Assembly: GCA_965279195.1 (NCBI GenBank)
Contig: CBDIHP010000035.1
Coordinates: forward strand, 149,637-213,636
Length of the DNA: 64,000 nt
Direction of reading: 5' to 3'
Origin: CBDIHP01 sp965279195
GTDB lineage: Bacteria; Planctomycetota; Planctomycetia; Isosphaerales; Isosphaeraceae
Shown here: piece by piece, positions 17,868 through 25,081 of the stretch
Position numbering within the stretch: position 1 is the stretch's first letter
Layout: each line of letters opens with the position of its first letter
Made by a program: the position numbers and the translations under genes
Notes under the pieces: generated by a model
The model's database searches: none
Told to the model about the DNA's origin: nothing
Seen by the model: the letters and a program-made list of their open reading frames with translations, nothing else

Positions 17868-18794
17868 ATGAGCCTCCCTTCTCGCCACCGCGTGCCCGTC
17901 AGCGTGATCGTGCCGGTCAAGAATGAGGCGAAGAACCTCGAACGCTGCCTGCCGGCCCTGGCCTGGGCGGACGAGGTCTTCGTCGTGGACAGCGGCTCGA
18001 CCGACGCCACCGGGCCCGTGGCCGAGGCGCACGGGGCGACGGTCGTCCAGTTCCGGTTCAACGGCCGATATCCCAAGAAGAAGAACTGGTCGCTCGACAA
18101 TCTGCCCTTCCGCAACGACTGGGTCCTGATCGTCGACGCCGACGAGGTCGTCCCGCCCGAGCTGGCCGGCGAGATCTCCGAGCGGATCCAGAGCGGCGAG
18201 GCGGAGGGCTATTACCTCAACTCCCGATACTACTTCCTCGGCCGACGGATCAAGCATTGCGGCTATGCCGAGGCGTGGAACCTCCGGCTGTTCAAGCATG
18301 CCCTCGGCCGATATGAAAAAATGCCCGTCGAGCCCGGCATGGCCACGGGCGACAACGAGGCCCACGAGCACGTCGAGCTGCAAGGCCGCGCCCTGCGGCT
18401 GACCCACCAGCTCGACCACCACGCCTACCCCAGCATCGCCATCTGGGTCGAGAAGCACAACCGCTACGCCGTCTGGGAGGCCGCCATGTACGAGCGGTTC
18501 CTGAGCGAGCCCATCCCGACCACCATCGGTATCGGCAAGCGGTTCAAGCGGATGCTCAAGAAGGTCTACCTGCGGCTCCCCGCGCGGCCGGTCGTCCGGT
18601 TTTTGTATTCGTATGTGTTCCGCCTCGGATTCCTCGACGGCCGCCCGGGCCTGGTGTTCTGCTCGTTGCTGTCGTTCTACGATTTCCTGGCATGGGCGAA
18701 TGTTTATGAGCAGAGGTTGAATCGCCAGGCCGCGGAGCCCGAGCCGCAGTACGCCGGGCCGACATCCCAGGCGCGTCCGCTGACGGCCCGGTAG
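17868..18794 (+). CDS. Glycosyltransferase family 2 (WaaE/KdtX-like)
   Basis: The 308-residue protein has a GT-A fold. It opens PVSVIVPVKNEAKNLERCL, then has the DxD-type metal site in LIVDADEVVP and later NLRLFKHALGRYE. This order is typical of the GT2 branch that includes WaaE/KdtX core glucosyltransferases. ATG 17868 is used; only a weak GGCGG lies upstream. The end is rich in basic and aromatic residues (about 230-285) that could lie against the membrane. It is the last plus-strand gene of the EPS locus and converges on the gene at 18912. The TAG stop lies in an inverted repeat shared with that gene. Confidence 0.88.
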   Translation: MSLPSRHRVPVSVIVPVKNEAKNLERCLPALAWADEVFVVDSGSTDATGPVAEAHGATVVQFRFNGRYPKKKNWSLDNLPFRNDWVLIVDADEVVPPELAGEISERIQSGEAEGYYLNSRYYFLGRRIKHCGYAEAWNLRLFKHALGRYEKMPVEPGMATGDNEAHEHVELQGRALRLTHQLDHHAYPSIAIWVEKHNRYAVWEAAMYERFLSEPIPTTIGIGKRFKRMLKKVYLRLPARPVVRFLYSYVFRLGFLDGRPGLVFCSLLSFYDFLAWANVYEQRLNRQAAEPEPQYAGPTSQARPLTAR

Positions 18795-18914
18795 CGTGTG
18801 GTGACCGGCGAACCGACGGGACGCCCGGCTCCGCACCGACGATCGCGAACGTACGCCGAGTTTCCGACGCCCCGAACGGTGCGGAGTCCGCATTCTCGCG
18901 GCCGCCACACCCTA
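18792..18914. repeat. Inverted repeat that carries the stop codons of both convergent genes
   Basis: The outer arms are 18792-18801 (TAGCGTGTGG) and 18905-18914 (CCACACCCTA, the inverse with one mismatch). The inner arms CTCCGCACCG and CGGTGCGGAG lie at 18829-18838 and 18877-18886. The TAG at each end is the stop codon of the gene that enters the element, on either strand. A bidirectional transcription terminator is the simplest role. Confidence 0.75.
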
Positions 18915-19985
18915 GGCCACGACGGCCTCGGCGATGATGGATCGGTAGAGCAATTCCAGCCGGTCGGCCTCCTGCTCGGGGTCGTGCTGGACGAGGGCGG
19001 ATTTGCGGCCCTGGTCGCCGAGCTGGGCGGCCATCTCGGGGTTGCCGAGGAGTTCCAGGATCGCCTGCGCCAGCGAGTTCGAGTCGTTGGGCGGGACGCG
19101 CAGGCCGGTCACGCCGGGCTCGACAAGGGCGCGGAGGCCTTCGATGTCGGTGGCGATGCAGGGGACCCCGTGCGCCTGGGCCATGGCCAGGGATCGGCCC
19201 ACGGTGGGGTTCAGGGACGTCATGCAGAAGACGTCCAGCACGTCCCAGAACCGCTCGCCCACGGCCGGTTCGCCGGCGAACGTCACCCGGTGGGTGATCC
19301 GCAGCCGGTCGGCCCGCCGCCTCAGCTCGATCTCCTCGTCGCCCGTGCCGGCGATCACGACCTCGACGTCCACCCCGGCGTCGATGACCCGACGCGCGGC
19401 GGTCAGGAACGAGGCGAAGCCCGATCGGAAGGTGAGCGGCCCGCTGGCCCCGATCACCGGCACCCGGCTCGGCGACCTCGTCGGGCTGTGCACCGACGTG
19501 ACCGTCAAGCCCCGGGGGATGACGTGGATCAGGTCCGACGGGACGCCCAGGTCGCGCTGGAGTTCCTCGGCCAGCTCGGGGCAGACCGTCACCAGCCCCC
19601 GGCAGAGCGAGCGGCTCAGGCGGAGTCGGTCTCCGGGGGCGAGGAACTCCTCGACGGTCAGGACGTAGGGGATCCCCCAGCTCTCGGCCAGGTCGAGGCC
19701 GACGTCGGCCAGCTCGGATTCGATCACGTGGAGCAGCCGGGGACGCGGCCGGTCGGCGCCGAGGGTCAGGCCCCGCACGGCCAGGGGCCGCAGCCATCGC
19801 CGGGCCAGGCCGGGGCATTCGATGAGGTCGACGAGGCCGCTCTGGCCCTCGTTCTCGACGCAGAGGACCCGGGCCGAGATCCCCCGATAGGCCAGGCGGT
19901 CCACGAACGGGCGCAGGGGGAGCCCCTCCGTCCGGCTGGGGACGCAGCCCACGAGGATCACGATATCCAGGGCGGATTCGGGCAT
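18912..19985 (-). CDS. Glycosyltransferase family 4-like protein lacking the usual E-x7-E
   Basis: The product of about 357 residues has a GT-B outline: a Rossmann N-terminal half, IHVIPRGLTV, VIAGTGDEEIELRRRADRL, then VFCMTSLNPTVGRS and AQAHGVPCIATDIEGLRALV. Where active GT4 enzymes have E-x7-E, an ungapped reading gives Pro and Met, so donor chemistry may differ or be lost. ATG 19985 is preferred to the GTG at 20051, because residues before it resemble no family sequence. The gene is the only minus-strand gene of the locus and converges on the GT2 gene. A modifying rather than core role in EPS is possible. Confidence 0.75.
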   Translation of the reverse strand: MPESALDIVILVGCVPSRTEGLPLRPFVDRLAYRGISARVLCVENEGQSGLVDLIECPGLARRWLRPLAVRGLTLGADRPRPRLLHVIESELADVGLDLAESWGIPYVLTVEEFLAPGDRLRLSRSLCRGLVTVCPELAEELQRDLGVPSDLIHVIPRGLTVTSVHSPTRSPSRVPVIGASGPLTFRSGFASFLTAARRVIDAGVDVEVVIAGTGDEEIELRRRADRLRITHRVTFAGEPAVGERFWDVLDVFCMTSLNPTVGRSLAMAQAHGVPCIATDIEGLRALVEPGVTGLRVPPNDSNSLAQAILELLGNPEMAAQLGDQGRKSALVQHDPEQEADRLELLYRSIIAEAVVA

Positions 19986-20115
19986 CTTCCGGTCGATCTC
20001 CGGCGTCGGGACGCGCGACGACTGTACCAGAGACCACGCCGGCCGGGCCACGCGGATTCCGGGCCCACCCCGGCGGCGAATCCCCGATTCTGGAGACCCG
20101 GGCGGGCTGGGCGTG

Positions 20116-20144
20116 TTGGAAAGCCGTTCCCGCTGGCTTATACT
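20116..20144 (+). promoter_or_regulatory. Sigma-70-type promoter for the MoxR operon
   Basis: TTGGAA (20116-20121), a 17-base spacer and TATACT (20139-20144) lie 50 bases before the MoxR start codon. The match to the standard -35/-10 pattern is among the best in the window. Confidence 0.6.
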
Positions 20145-20193
20145 CGGTCTGGATTGGGGCCGTTACTCGCCGTGCCACTGCGAAGGAACTTGC

Positions 20194-21159
20194 ATGAATT
20201 CGACGCAGACCTTGGAGCCGAACGCGACGCCGACCGTCCTCCTGAACCGGCTCCTCGAGAACGTGGCCACGGTGGTCCTGGGCAAGCCCGATGTCATACG
20301 CCTGGCGGTTGTCGCCCTCCTCGCCGAGGGGCACGTCCTGATCGAGGACGTCCCCGGCGTGGGCAAGACCCTGCTCGCCCGGGCCCTGGCCGCCAGCATC
20401 GACTGCACCTTCAAGCGGATCCAGTTCACCCCCGACCTCCTGCCATCGGACATCCTCGGCTCGAGCGTCTACAACGCCGCGTCGGGTGAGTTCGTCTACA
20501 AGCCGGGCCCCGTCTTCGCCAACGTCATCCTGGCGGACGAGATCAACCGGACCACCCCGCGCACCCAGTCGGCCCTGCTCGAAGCCATGAGCGACGGCCA
20601 GGTGTCGGTCGAGGGCAAGACCTACCCGCTCGCACCGCCGTTCATCGTGCTGGCGACCCAGAACCCCTACGAGTTCGAGGGGACCTACGTCCTCCCCGAG
20701 AGCCAGCTCGACCGGTTCATGATCCGGATCCGTATGGGCTATCCGATCCGGGCCGAGGAGCGCCGGGTCCTCTCCAGCCACCGGGCGGGCGAGCCCGTGG
20801 AGAGCCTCAAGCCGGTCCTGTCGTCGGAGGACATCCTCACACTCCAGAGGGCCGTCCGCGAGGTCCGCGTCGACGACTCGATCGCCGATTACCTTCTGGA
20901 CATCGTCCACGCCACCCGCGAGGGGGAGGACCTGCACGTCGGGGTCAGCACCCGCGGTGCGTTGACGCTCTATCGCGCTGCCCAGAGCCACGCCCTCGTC
21001 GCGGGCCGCGACTTCGTGATCCCCGACGACATCAAGCAGCTCGCCGTGCCCGTGCTGTCGCACCGCGTGGTCGGCAAGTCGTTCCTCCAGGCCGGCGAGT
21101 TCGGCGCGGCCGAGGCGATCATCCGGGACATCGTGGATCGGCTCAAGGTCCCGTCCTGA
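20194..21159 (+). CDS. MoxR-family AAA+ ATPase
   Basis: This is a 321-residue AAA+ ATPase with Walker A in EDVPGVGKTLLARAL, Walker B in VILADEINRTTP, sensor 1 in LATQNPYEFEGTYVLPES and an arginine-rich sensor 2 region. MoxR ATPases act as chaperones for proteins with VWA or DUF58 domains and are often transcribed with DUF58 and transglutaminase genes, as here. ATG 20194 has AAGGA before it, and the residues upstream in the open frame are not family-like. The promoter just upstream marks this as first gene of a three-gene operon. The client is not known. Confidence 0.94.
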   Translation: MNSTQTLEPNATPTVLLNRLLENVATVVLGKPDVIRLAVVALLAEGHVLIEDVPGVGKTLLARALAASIDCTFKRIQFTPDLLPSDILGSSVYNAASGEFVYKPGPVFANVILADEINRTTPRTQSALLEAMSDGQVSVEGKTYPLAPPFIVLATQNPYEFEGTYVLPESQLDRFMIRIRMGYPIRAEERRVLSSHRAGEPVESLKPVLSSEDILTLQRAVREVRVDDSIADYLLDIVHATREGEDLHVGVSTRGALTLYRAAQSHALVAGRDFVIPDDIKQLAVPVLSHRVVGKSFLQAGEFGAAEAIIRDIVDRLKVPS

Positions 21160-21238
21160 TCCGATCCGCCCCGCCCGAGCATCGCGCGTCCGCCCCGTCT
21201 CCCGGCCGTCCGGCCGATCGCACCCGAGGGAACCCGGC

Positions 21239-22591
21239 ATGGCCAGCCCGCGCAGGCCCCAGGACAGGTTCAGCCGATGGCTGGTCTCCAGCCTCTGGCC
21301 GAACCAGAGGCTGAAGTGGACCCGCGAGGGCCTGGGTTATATCCTCGTCTGGGCGGGGCTGCTCTGGACGGGGTTGTATCAACAGATCAACCTCATCATG
21401 CTCGTCGCGGGCATGGCGGCCGGGCCCGTGGTCGCCTCGATCCTCGCCAGCGCGGCCATGCTCCGCCGGCTGACGGTCTCGCGCCGCGTCCCGGCCTACA
21501 CCTTCGCCGGCGAGCCCCTGAACCTCGACTACAGCCTCGAAAACGGCCGGACCTTCACCGCCGCCCTGGCGCTCCACCTCCAGGACGAGCTGATCCCGGT
21601 CGACCGGGCCGTCTCGGGCACGACCACGGTCACCCCGACGGTCTTCTTCCCCCGGGTCGGCGGCGGGTCCCGACTGCGGATCCGCTGGCAGGGGATCGCC
21701 CCCAAGCGGGGCAAGTACCTGTTCCGGACCCTCAACCTGGCCACCCGCTCCCCGTTCGGCCTGCTCGAACGCGAGGTCGCGATCCAGGAGGAGGACCAGC
21801 TCACCGTCTACCCGACCATCGGCCAGCTCACCCGCCGCTGGCAGATCATGCACCGCGAGGCCAGCGAGACCAAGCGCGGGCAGCGGCACGACCGGGCGAT
21901 GGACCAGCAGGAATACCACGGCCTCCGCGACTACCGCCCCGGCGACTCCCCGCGCTGGATCCACTGGAGGACGTCCGCCCGGCTCGGCATCCCGATGGTC
22001 AAGGAATTCGAGCAGCAGCACGAGCAGGATCTCGCCATCCTGATCGACCCCTGGCTCCCCCGGAACAAGGTGACGCCCGAGCAGCGGGAGCGTCTCGAGG
22101 ACGCCGTCCGGTTCGCCGCGACGGTCTGCTACGAGACCTGCCGGCACAGCGGGCGGCGGCTCGTCCTCGGCTGGACCGGCGCGGTGCCGGGGATCCGGCA
22201 GGGGCCGGCGTCGGTCAAGCTGCTGCACGAGATGCTCGAACAGCTCGCCGTGCTCAAGTCCAACCCCGAGGGGACGCTCTCGGGCCTGCTCGACGTGCTG
22301 CCGCCGGCCACCCTGCGGGAGGCCATGCTCGTGATCGTCTCGACCCGGGCGATCAACCTGCTGGAGGAGGCGGAGCGGTCGTCGAGGCTCTCCGGCGGGG
22401 GCGGCCGGGGGATCCTCGGCCGGGTCACCCTGCTCGACGCCTCCAAGGGCGAACTCGACGCCTTGATCCAGTACGAGGGGGCCCAGCCGCTCGCCTCGGG
22501 CAAGAAGCTCGCCAGGCTCGACGCCTCGCCGGCCAACGGCAAGCCAGCCGAATCCAGCCAGAGCGCCGCCGTCGCGGAGGTCCGGTCATGA
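21239..22591 (+). CDS. DUF58 domain protein with two N-terminal membrane helices
   Basis: The 450-residue protein has two hydrophobic segments (about 33-70) followed by an Ig-like strand region and the DUF58 signature YHGLRDYRPGDSPRWIHW (about 220-240). A VWA-like fold lacking a full metal site follows (LAILIDPWLP). DUF58 proteins are the usual partners of MoxR ATPases and of TgpA-type transglutaminases. The start has GAGGGAA upstream. Its stop overlaps the next start by ATGA, so translation is probably coupled. The function is unknown beyond this association. Confidence 0.9.
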   Translation: MASPRRPQDRFSRWLVSSLWPNQRLKWTREGLGYILVWAGLLWTGLYQQINLIMLVAGMAAGPVVASILASAAMLRRLTVSRRVPAYTFAGEPLNLDYSLENGRTFTAALALHLQDELIPVDRAVSGTTTVTPTVFFPRVGGGSRLRIRWQGIAPKRGKYLFRTLNLATRSPFGLLEREVAIQEEDQLTVYPTIGQLTRRWQIMHREASETKRGQRHDRAMDQQEYHGLRDYRPGDSPRWIHWRTSARLGIPMVKEFEQQHEQDLAILIDPWLPRNKVTPEQRERLEDAVRFAATVCYETCRHSGRRLVLGWTGAVPGIRQGPASVKLLHEMLEQLAVLKSNPEGTLSGLLDVLPPATLREAMLVIVSTRAINLLEEAERSSRLSGGGGRGILGRVTLLDASKGELDALIQYEGAQPLASGKKLARLDASPANGKPAESSQSAAVAEVRS

Positions 22592-24840
22592 ACTTCCAGT
22601 GGCTCTACCGCGCCAGTTTCTATGTGATGCTCTTCCTGGCGACGCTGGTCCTGAGCATCGACGCCACCGACGACAACAAGTTCGCCATGCTCTACCCGCT
22701 GGCCGTGGGCGCGGCCGGGGTGCTGGCGTTCCTGACCGTCGACCGCGACCCGAGGCTGGCCCTCTCTCGCGGACTGGCCAGCCTGCTCGCATTCGGGTCC
22801 GCCGGCCTGAGCATCCTCGAATACGAACTCGACCCGAACCTCTTCCTTCTGGCCGCCGCGCACTGGCTGGTGTACCTCCAGCTCGTGAAGATGTTCCTGC
22901 CCAAGACGGTCGAGGATGACTGGTTCCTGTTCCTCCTGGGCCTGGTTCAAGTGGTCGTCGGCGGCGTCATGAGCCAGAGCGACCAGGTCGGCATGGCGCT
23001 GTTCGGCTGGGTCATCGTGTCCCTGTGGGTGCTCGCCCTGTTCACGCTGCACCGCGAGGCCGGGCGGGTGAAGACGCCCGAAGGGGTCACCGTCACGCCG
23101 CCCCTGGACCGCAAGGAGCCGTACCCGGGCCTGGTGAGCTGGTCGTTCCTGTTCGCGACCGGCCGCGTGGCGCTCACGACGCTCGCCCTCGGCGGGATCA
23201 TCTTCCTGGCGATGCCCCGGCGTTCGATCATGGGCAGCTCCCAGCGCGGGGACGCGATGGGCCGTCACCTGACCGGGTTCGACGACGAGGTGAAGCTCGG
23301 CCAGCTCGGCGAGATCCTCGAGAACGACAGCGTCGTGATGACGGTCGAGATGTACGACGAGGAGACCAAGCGGAAGCTGCCGCCGTCCCGCGACGAGCAG
23401 CACTTCCGCGGCGTGACGCTGGCCCGGTACGTCCGGGGCCGCTGGCGGCGGCAGTCGACGGTGAACGGGTCGTTCGCGCTCGACCAGCCCAACCGCCCCC
23501 GCGAGCCGCGCCGGACCCGCCAGACGATCAAGCTGGAGCCGACGGACAGCTCGGTCCTGTTCTCGATGCGGCCGGTCCTGAGTGCCAGCGCCTCGAACCG
23601 CCGCTATACGCCCGAGTTCAACCCGCTGGACGGGACGATCTTCCGGGCCGACACCCGGACGGTGGCGCTCGAATACGAGGTGATCTCCTCGGCCGACACG
23701 CTCCAGCCGCAGCCGGGGGAGATCGCCCCGTCGGGCGACCGGCTCCGCGAGCTGGTGGACATGCCGATCGCCCTCAAGCAGAAGCTCCGGTCCATCGCCC
23801 TGCCGCTGGTCGAGAAGATCCCCCCCTCGGCCGTCGCCGACCGGGCCAGGAAGCTCGAATCGTACCTGCTCGACACCAAGGTCTTCACCTACACCCTCCA
23901 GCAGGACGTCGGCGACCCGAACCTCGACCCGGTCGAGGACTTCCTCATCAACCGCAAGCAGGGGCACTGCGAGTATTTCGCCTCGGCCCTGGCGCTCTTG
24001 CTCCGTTCGATCGACATCCCCGCGCGGATGGTGAACGGCTTCAAGGGGGGGGACTACAACGACATCACCGGCGTCCTGACCGTCCGGCAGAAGCACGCGC
24101 ATAGCTGGGTCGAAGCCTACCTCGGCCGCACGCCGGGCCGCGAGAATCGGCAGTTGCCGATCTGGATCACCCTCGACCCCACCCCGCCCAACGAGCGCGA
24201 CGAGTCGGTCGCAAAGGTCGGCGGCATCCCCGCCTCGTTCCGGACCTTCACCGACCTGGTCCGTTACGTCTGGATCTTCTACATCGTCGGCTTCAACGAG
24301 GAACGCCAGCGACGGTTCCTCTATCAGCCCGTCAGCGACCTGATCCGCGAGGCCCGCCGGGGGTTCAACATCATGGGGACCGCGATCATGAACGCGGTCC
24401 GATGGGTGTTCGACTTCCAGAAGACCTCGTTCTTCAGCATGCGAGGGCTCCTGGCGATCCTGCTGCTGGTCCTGACCATCTCGGTCATCGTCTTCACCGG
24501 GCGCTGGATCCTCCTGAAGCTCTGGCGCTGGTGGCGTGGGCACCGGCACGACGTCGATGGCCTGCAACAAGGCGTGGCCTTCCAGCGACGTCTGGTCCAA
24601 CTCCTCTCCGAGTACGGCCTGGAACGCCCGGCGGCCGAGACGCCCCGGGAATTCGCGCGACGCGCCGCCACCTTCCTCGCCGGGAAGGGATCCGGCACCG
24701 AGATCGTCGCCGATGTCCCGCCGCTGGTCGTCGACGCCTTCTACCGGATCCGGTTCGGCAACGCCGAACTCTCGACCGATGAGCTGGCCCACGTCGAGTC
24801 GCGGCTCGACGCCCTGGAGCACAGCCTGCGCCCGGCGTGA
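22588..24840 (+). CDS. TgpA-like transglutaminase-domain membrane protein (DUF3488/DUF4129 type)
   Basis: The 750-residue protein has about five membrane helices in its first 220 residues. A large extracytoplasmic domain of transglutaminase/papain-like fold follows, then a helix (about 615-635) and a cytoplasmic DUF4129-like tail. The catalytic triad is visible: Cys461 in GHCEYFASA, His505 in HAHSWVEAY and Asp530 in ITLDPTPP. ATG 22588 overlaps the DUF58 stop codon. TgpA of Pseudomonas has this layout and is essential there, but its substrate is unsettled. With MoxR and DUF58 it forms a unit that probably acts on envelope proteins or peptides. Confidence 0.92.
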   Translation: MNFQWLYRASFYVMLFLATLVLSIDATDDNKFAMLYPLAVGAAGVLAFLTVDRDPRLALSRGLASLLAFGSAGLSILEYELDPNLFLLAAAHWLVYLQLVKMFLPKTVEDDWFLFLLGLVQVVVGGVMSQSDQVGMALFGWVIVSLWVLALFTLHREAGRVKTPEGVTVTPPLDRKEPYPGLVSWSFLFATGRVALTTLALGGIIFLAMPRRSIMGSSQRGDAMGRHLTGFDDEVKLGQLGEILENDSVVMTVEMYDEETKRKLPPSRDEQHFRGVTLARYVRGRWRRQSTVNGSFALDQPNRPREPRRTRQTIKLEPTDSSVLFSMRPVLSASASNRRYTPEFNPLDGTIFRADTRTVALEYEVISSADTLQPQPGEIAPSGDRLRELVDMPIALKQKLRSIALPLVEKIPPSAVADRARKLESYLLDTKVFTYTLQQDVGDPNLDPVEDFLINRKQGHCEYFASALALLLRSIDIPARMVNGFKGGDYNDITGVLTVRQKHAHSWVEAYLGRTPGRENRQLPIWITLDPTPPNERDESVAKVGGIPASFRTFTDLVRYVWIFYIVGFNEERQRRFLYQPVSDLIREARRGFNIMGTAIMNAVRWVFDFQKTSFFSMRGLLAILLLVLTISVIVFTGRWILLKLWRWWRGHRHDVDGLQQGVAFQRRLVQLLSEYGLERPAAETPREFARRAATFLAGKGSGTEIVADVPPLVVDAFYRIRFGNAELSTDELAHVESRLDALEHSLRPA

Positions 24841-24844
24841 CCCC

Positions 24845-24985
24845 CCGGAAAGCGGAAGCTTGCTTCCGCTCTGGCCCGGCGGGAGCTTGCTCCCGAGAGA
24901 CCACGTACGGTCGTCAGCAAATGCTTCGTTGAGGCACGCGGAGCCAGCTCCGCGAGAACCGAGCGGAAGCGAGCTTCCGCACTCC
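24845..24985. repeat. Family C palindromic intergenic element, copy 3
   Basis: This 141-base element starts four bases after the TGA stop of the transglutaminase gene and ends GCGAGCTTCCGCACTCC. Its internal order matches copy 2: AAGCTTGCTT palindrome, GGGAGCTTGCTCCC, a spacer, and GCGGAGCCAGCTCCGC. Unlike copies 1 and 2, its left end is altered (CCGGAAAGCGG). Confidence 0.85.
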
Positions 24986-25015
24986 ATGCCTCCGATCACG
25001 CTGTGTGACCAAACG

Positions 25016-25046
25016 AAAAAGACCGCGAGGCCTGTGCCTCGCGGTC
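25016..25046 (-). terminator. Intrinsic terminator of the Prc protease gene
   Basis: A perfect 11-base stem (25021-25031 with 25036-25046) closes a four-base loop. In the minus direction it is followed by five T. It lies 36 bases after the stop of the gene at 25082-27145. Confidence 0.85.
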
Positions 25047-25081
25047 TTGGATTCAGCCCGTGGCGAACGATCGAGGATCGC

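Noticed and set aside
18556..21240. Long minus-strand open frame of 894 codons overlapping the MoxR gene
   Set aside because: It is antisense to clear family genes, is rich in Arg, Gly and Pro and has no domain. GC-rich DNA with a strong third-position bias keeps such frames open.
22129..24999. Minus-strand open frame of 956 codons opposite the transglutaminase gene
   Set aside because: It is a shadow of the plus-strand TgpA-like gene and begins inside a family C repeat.
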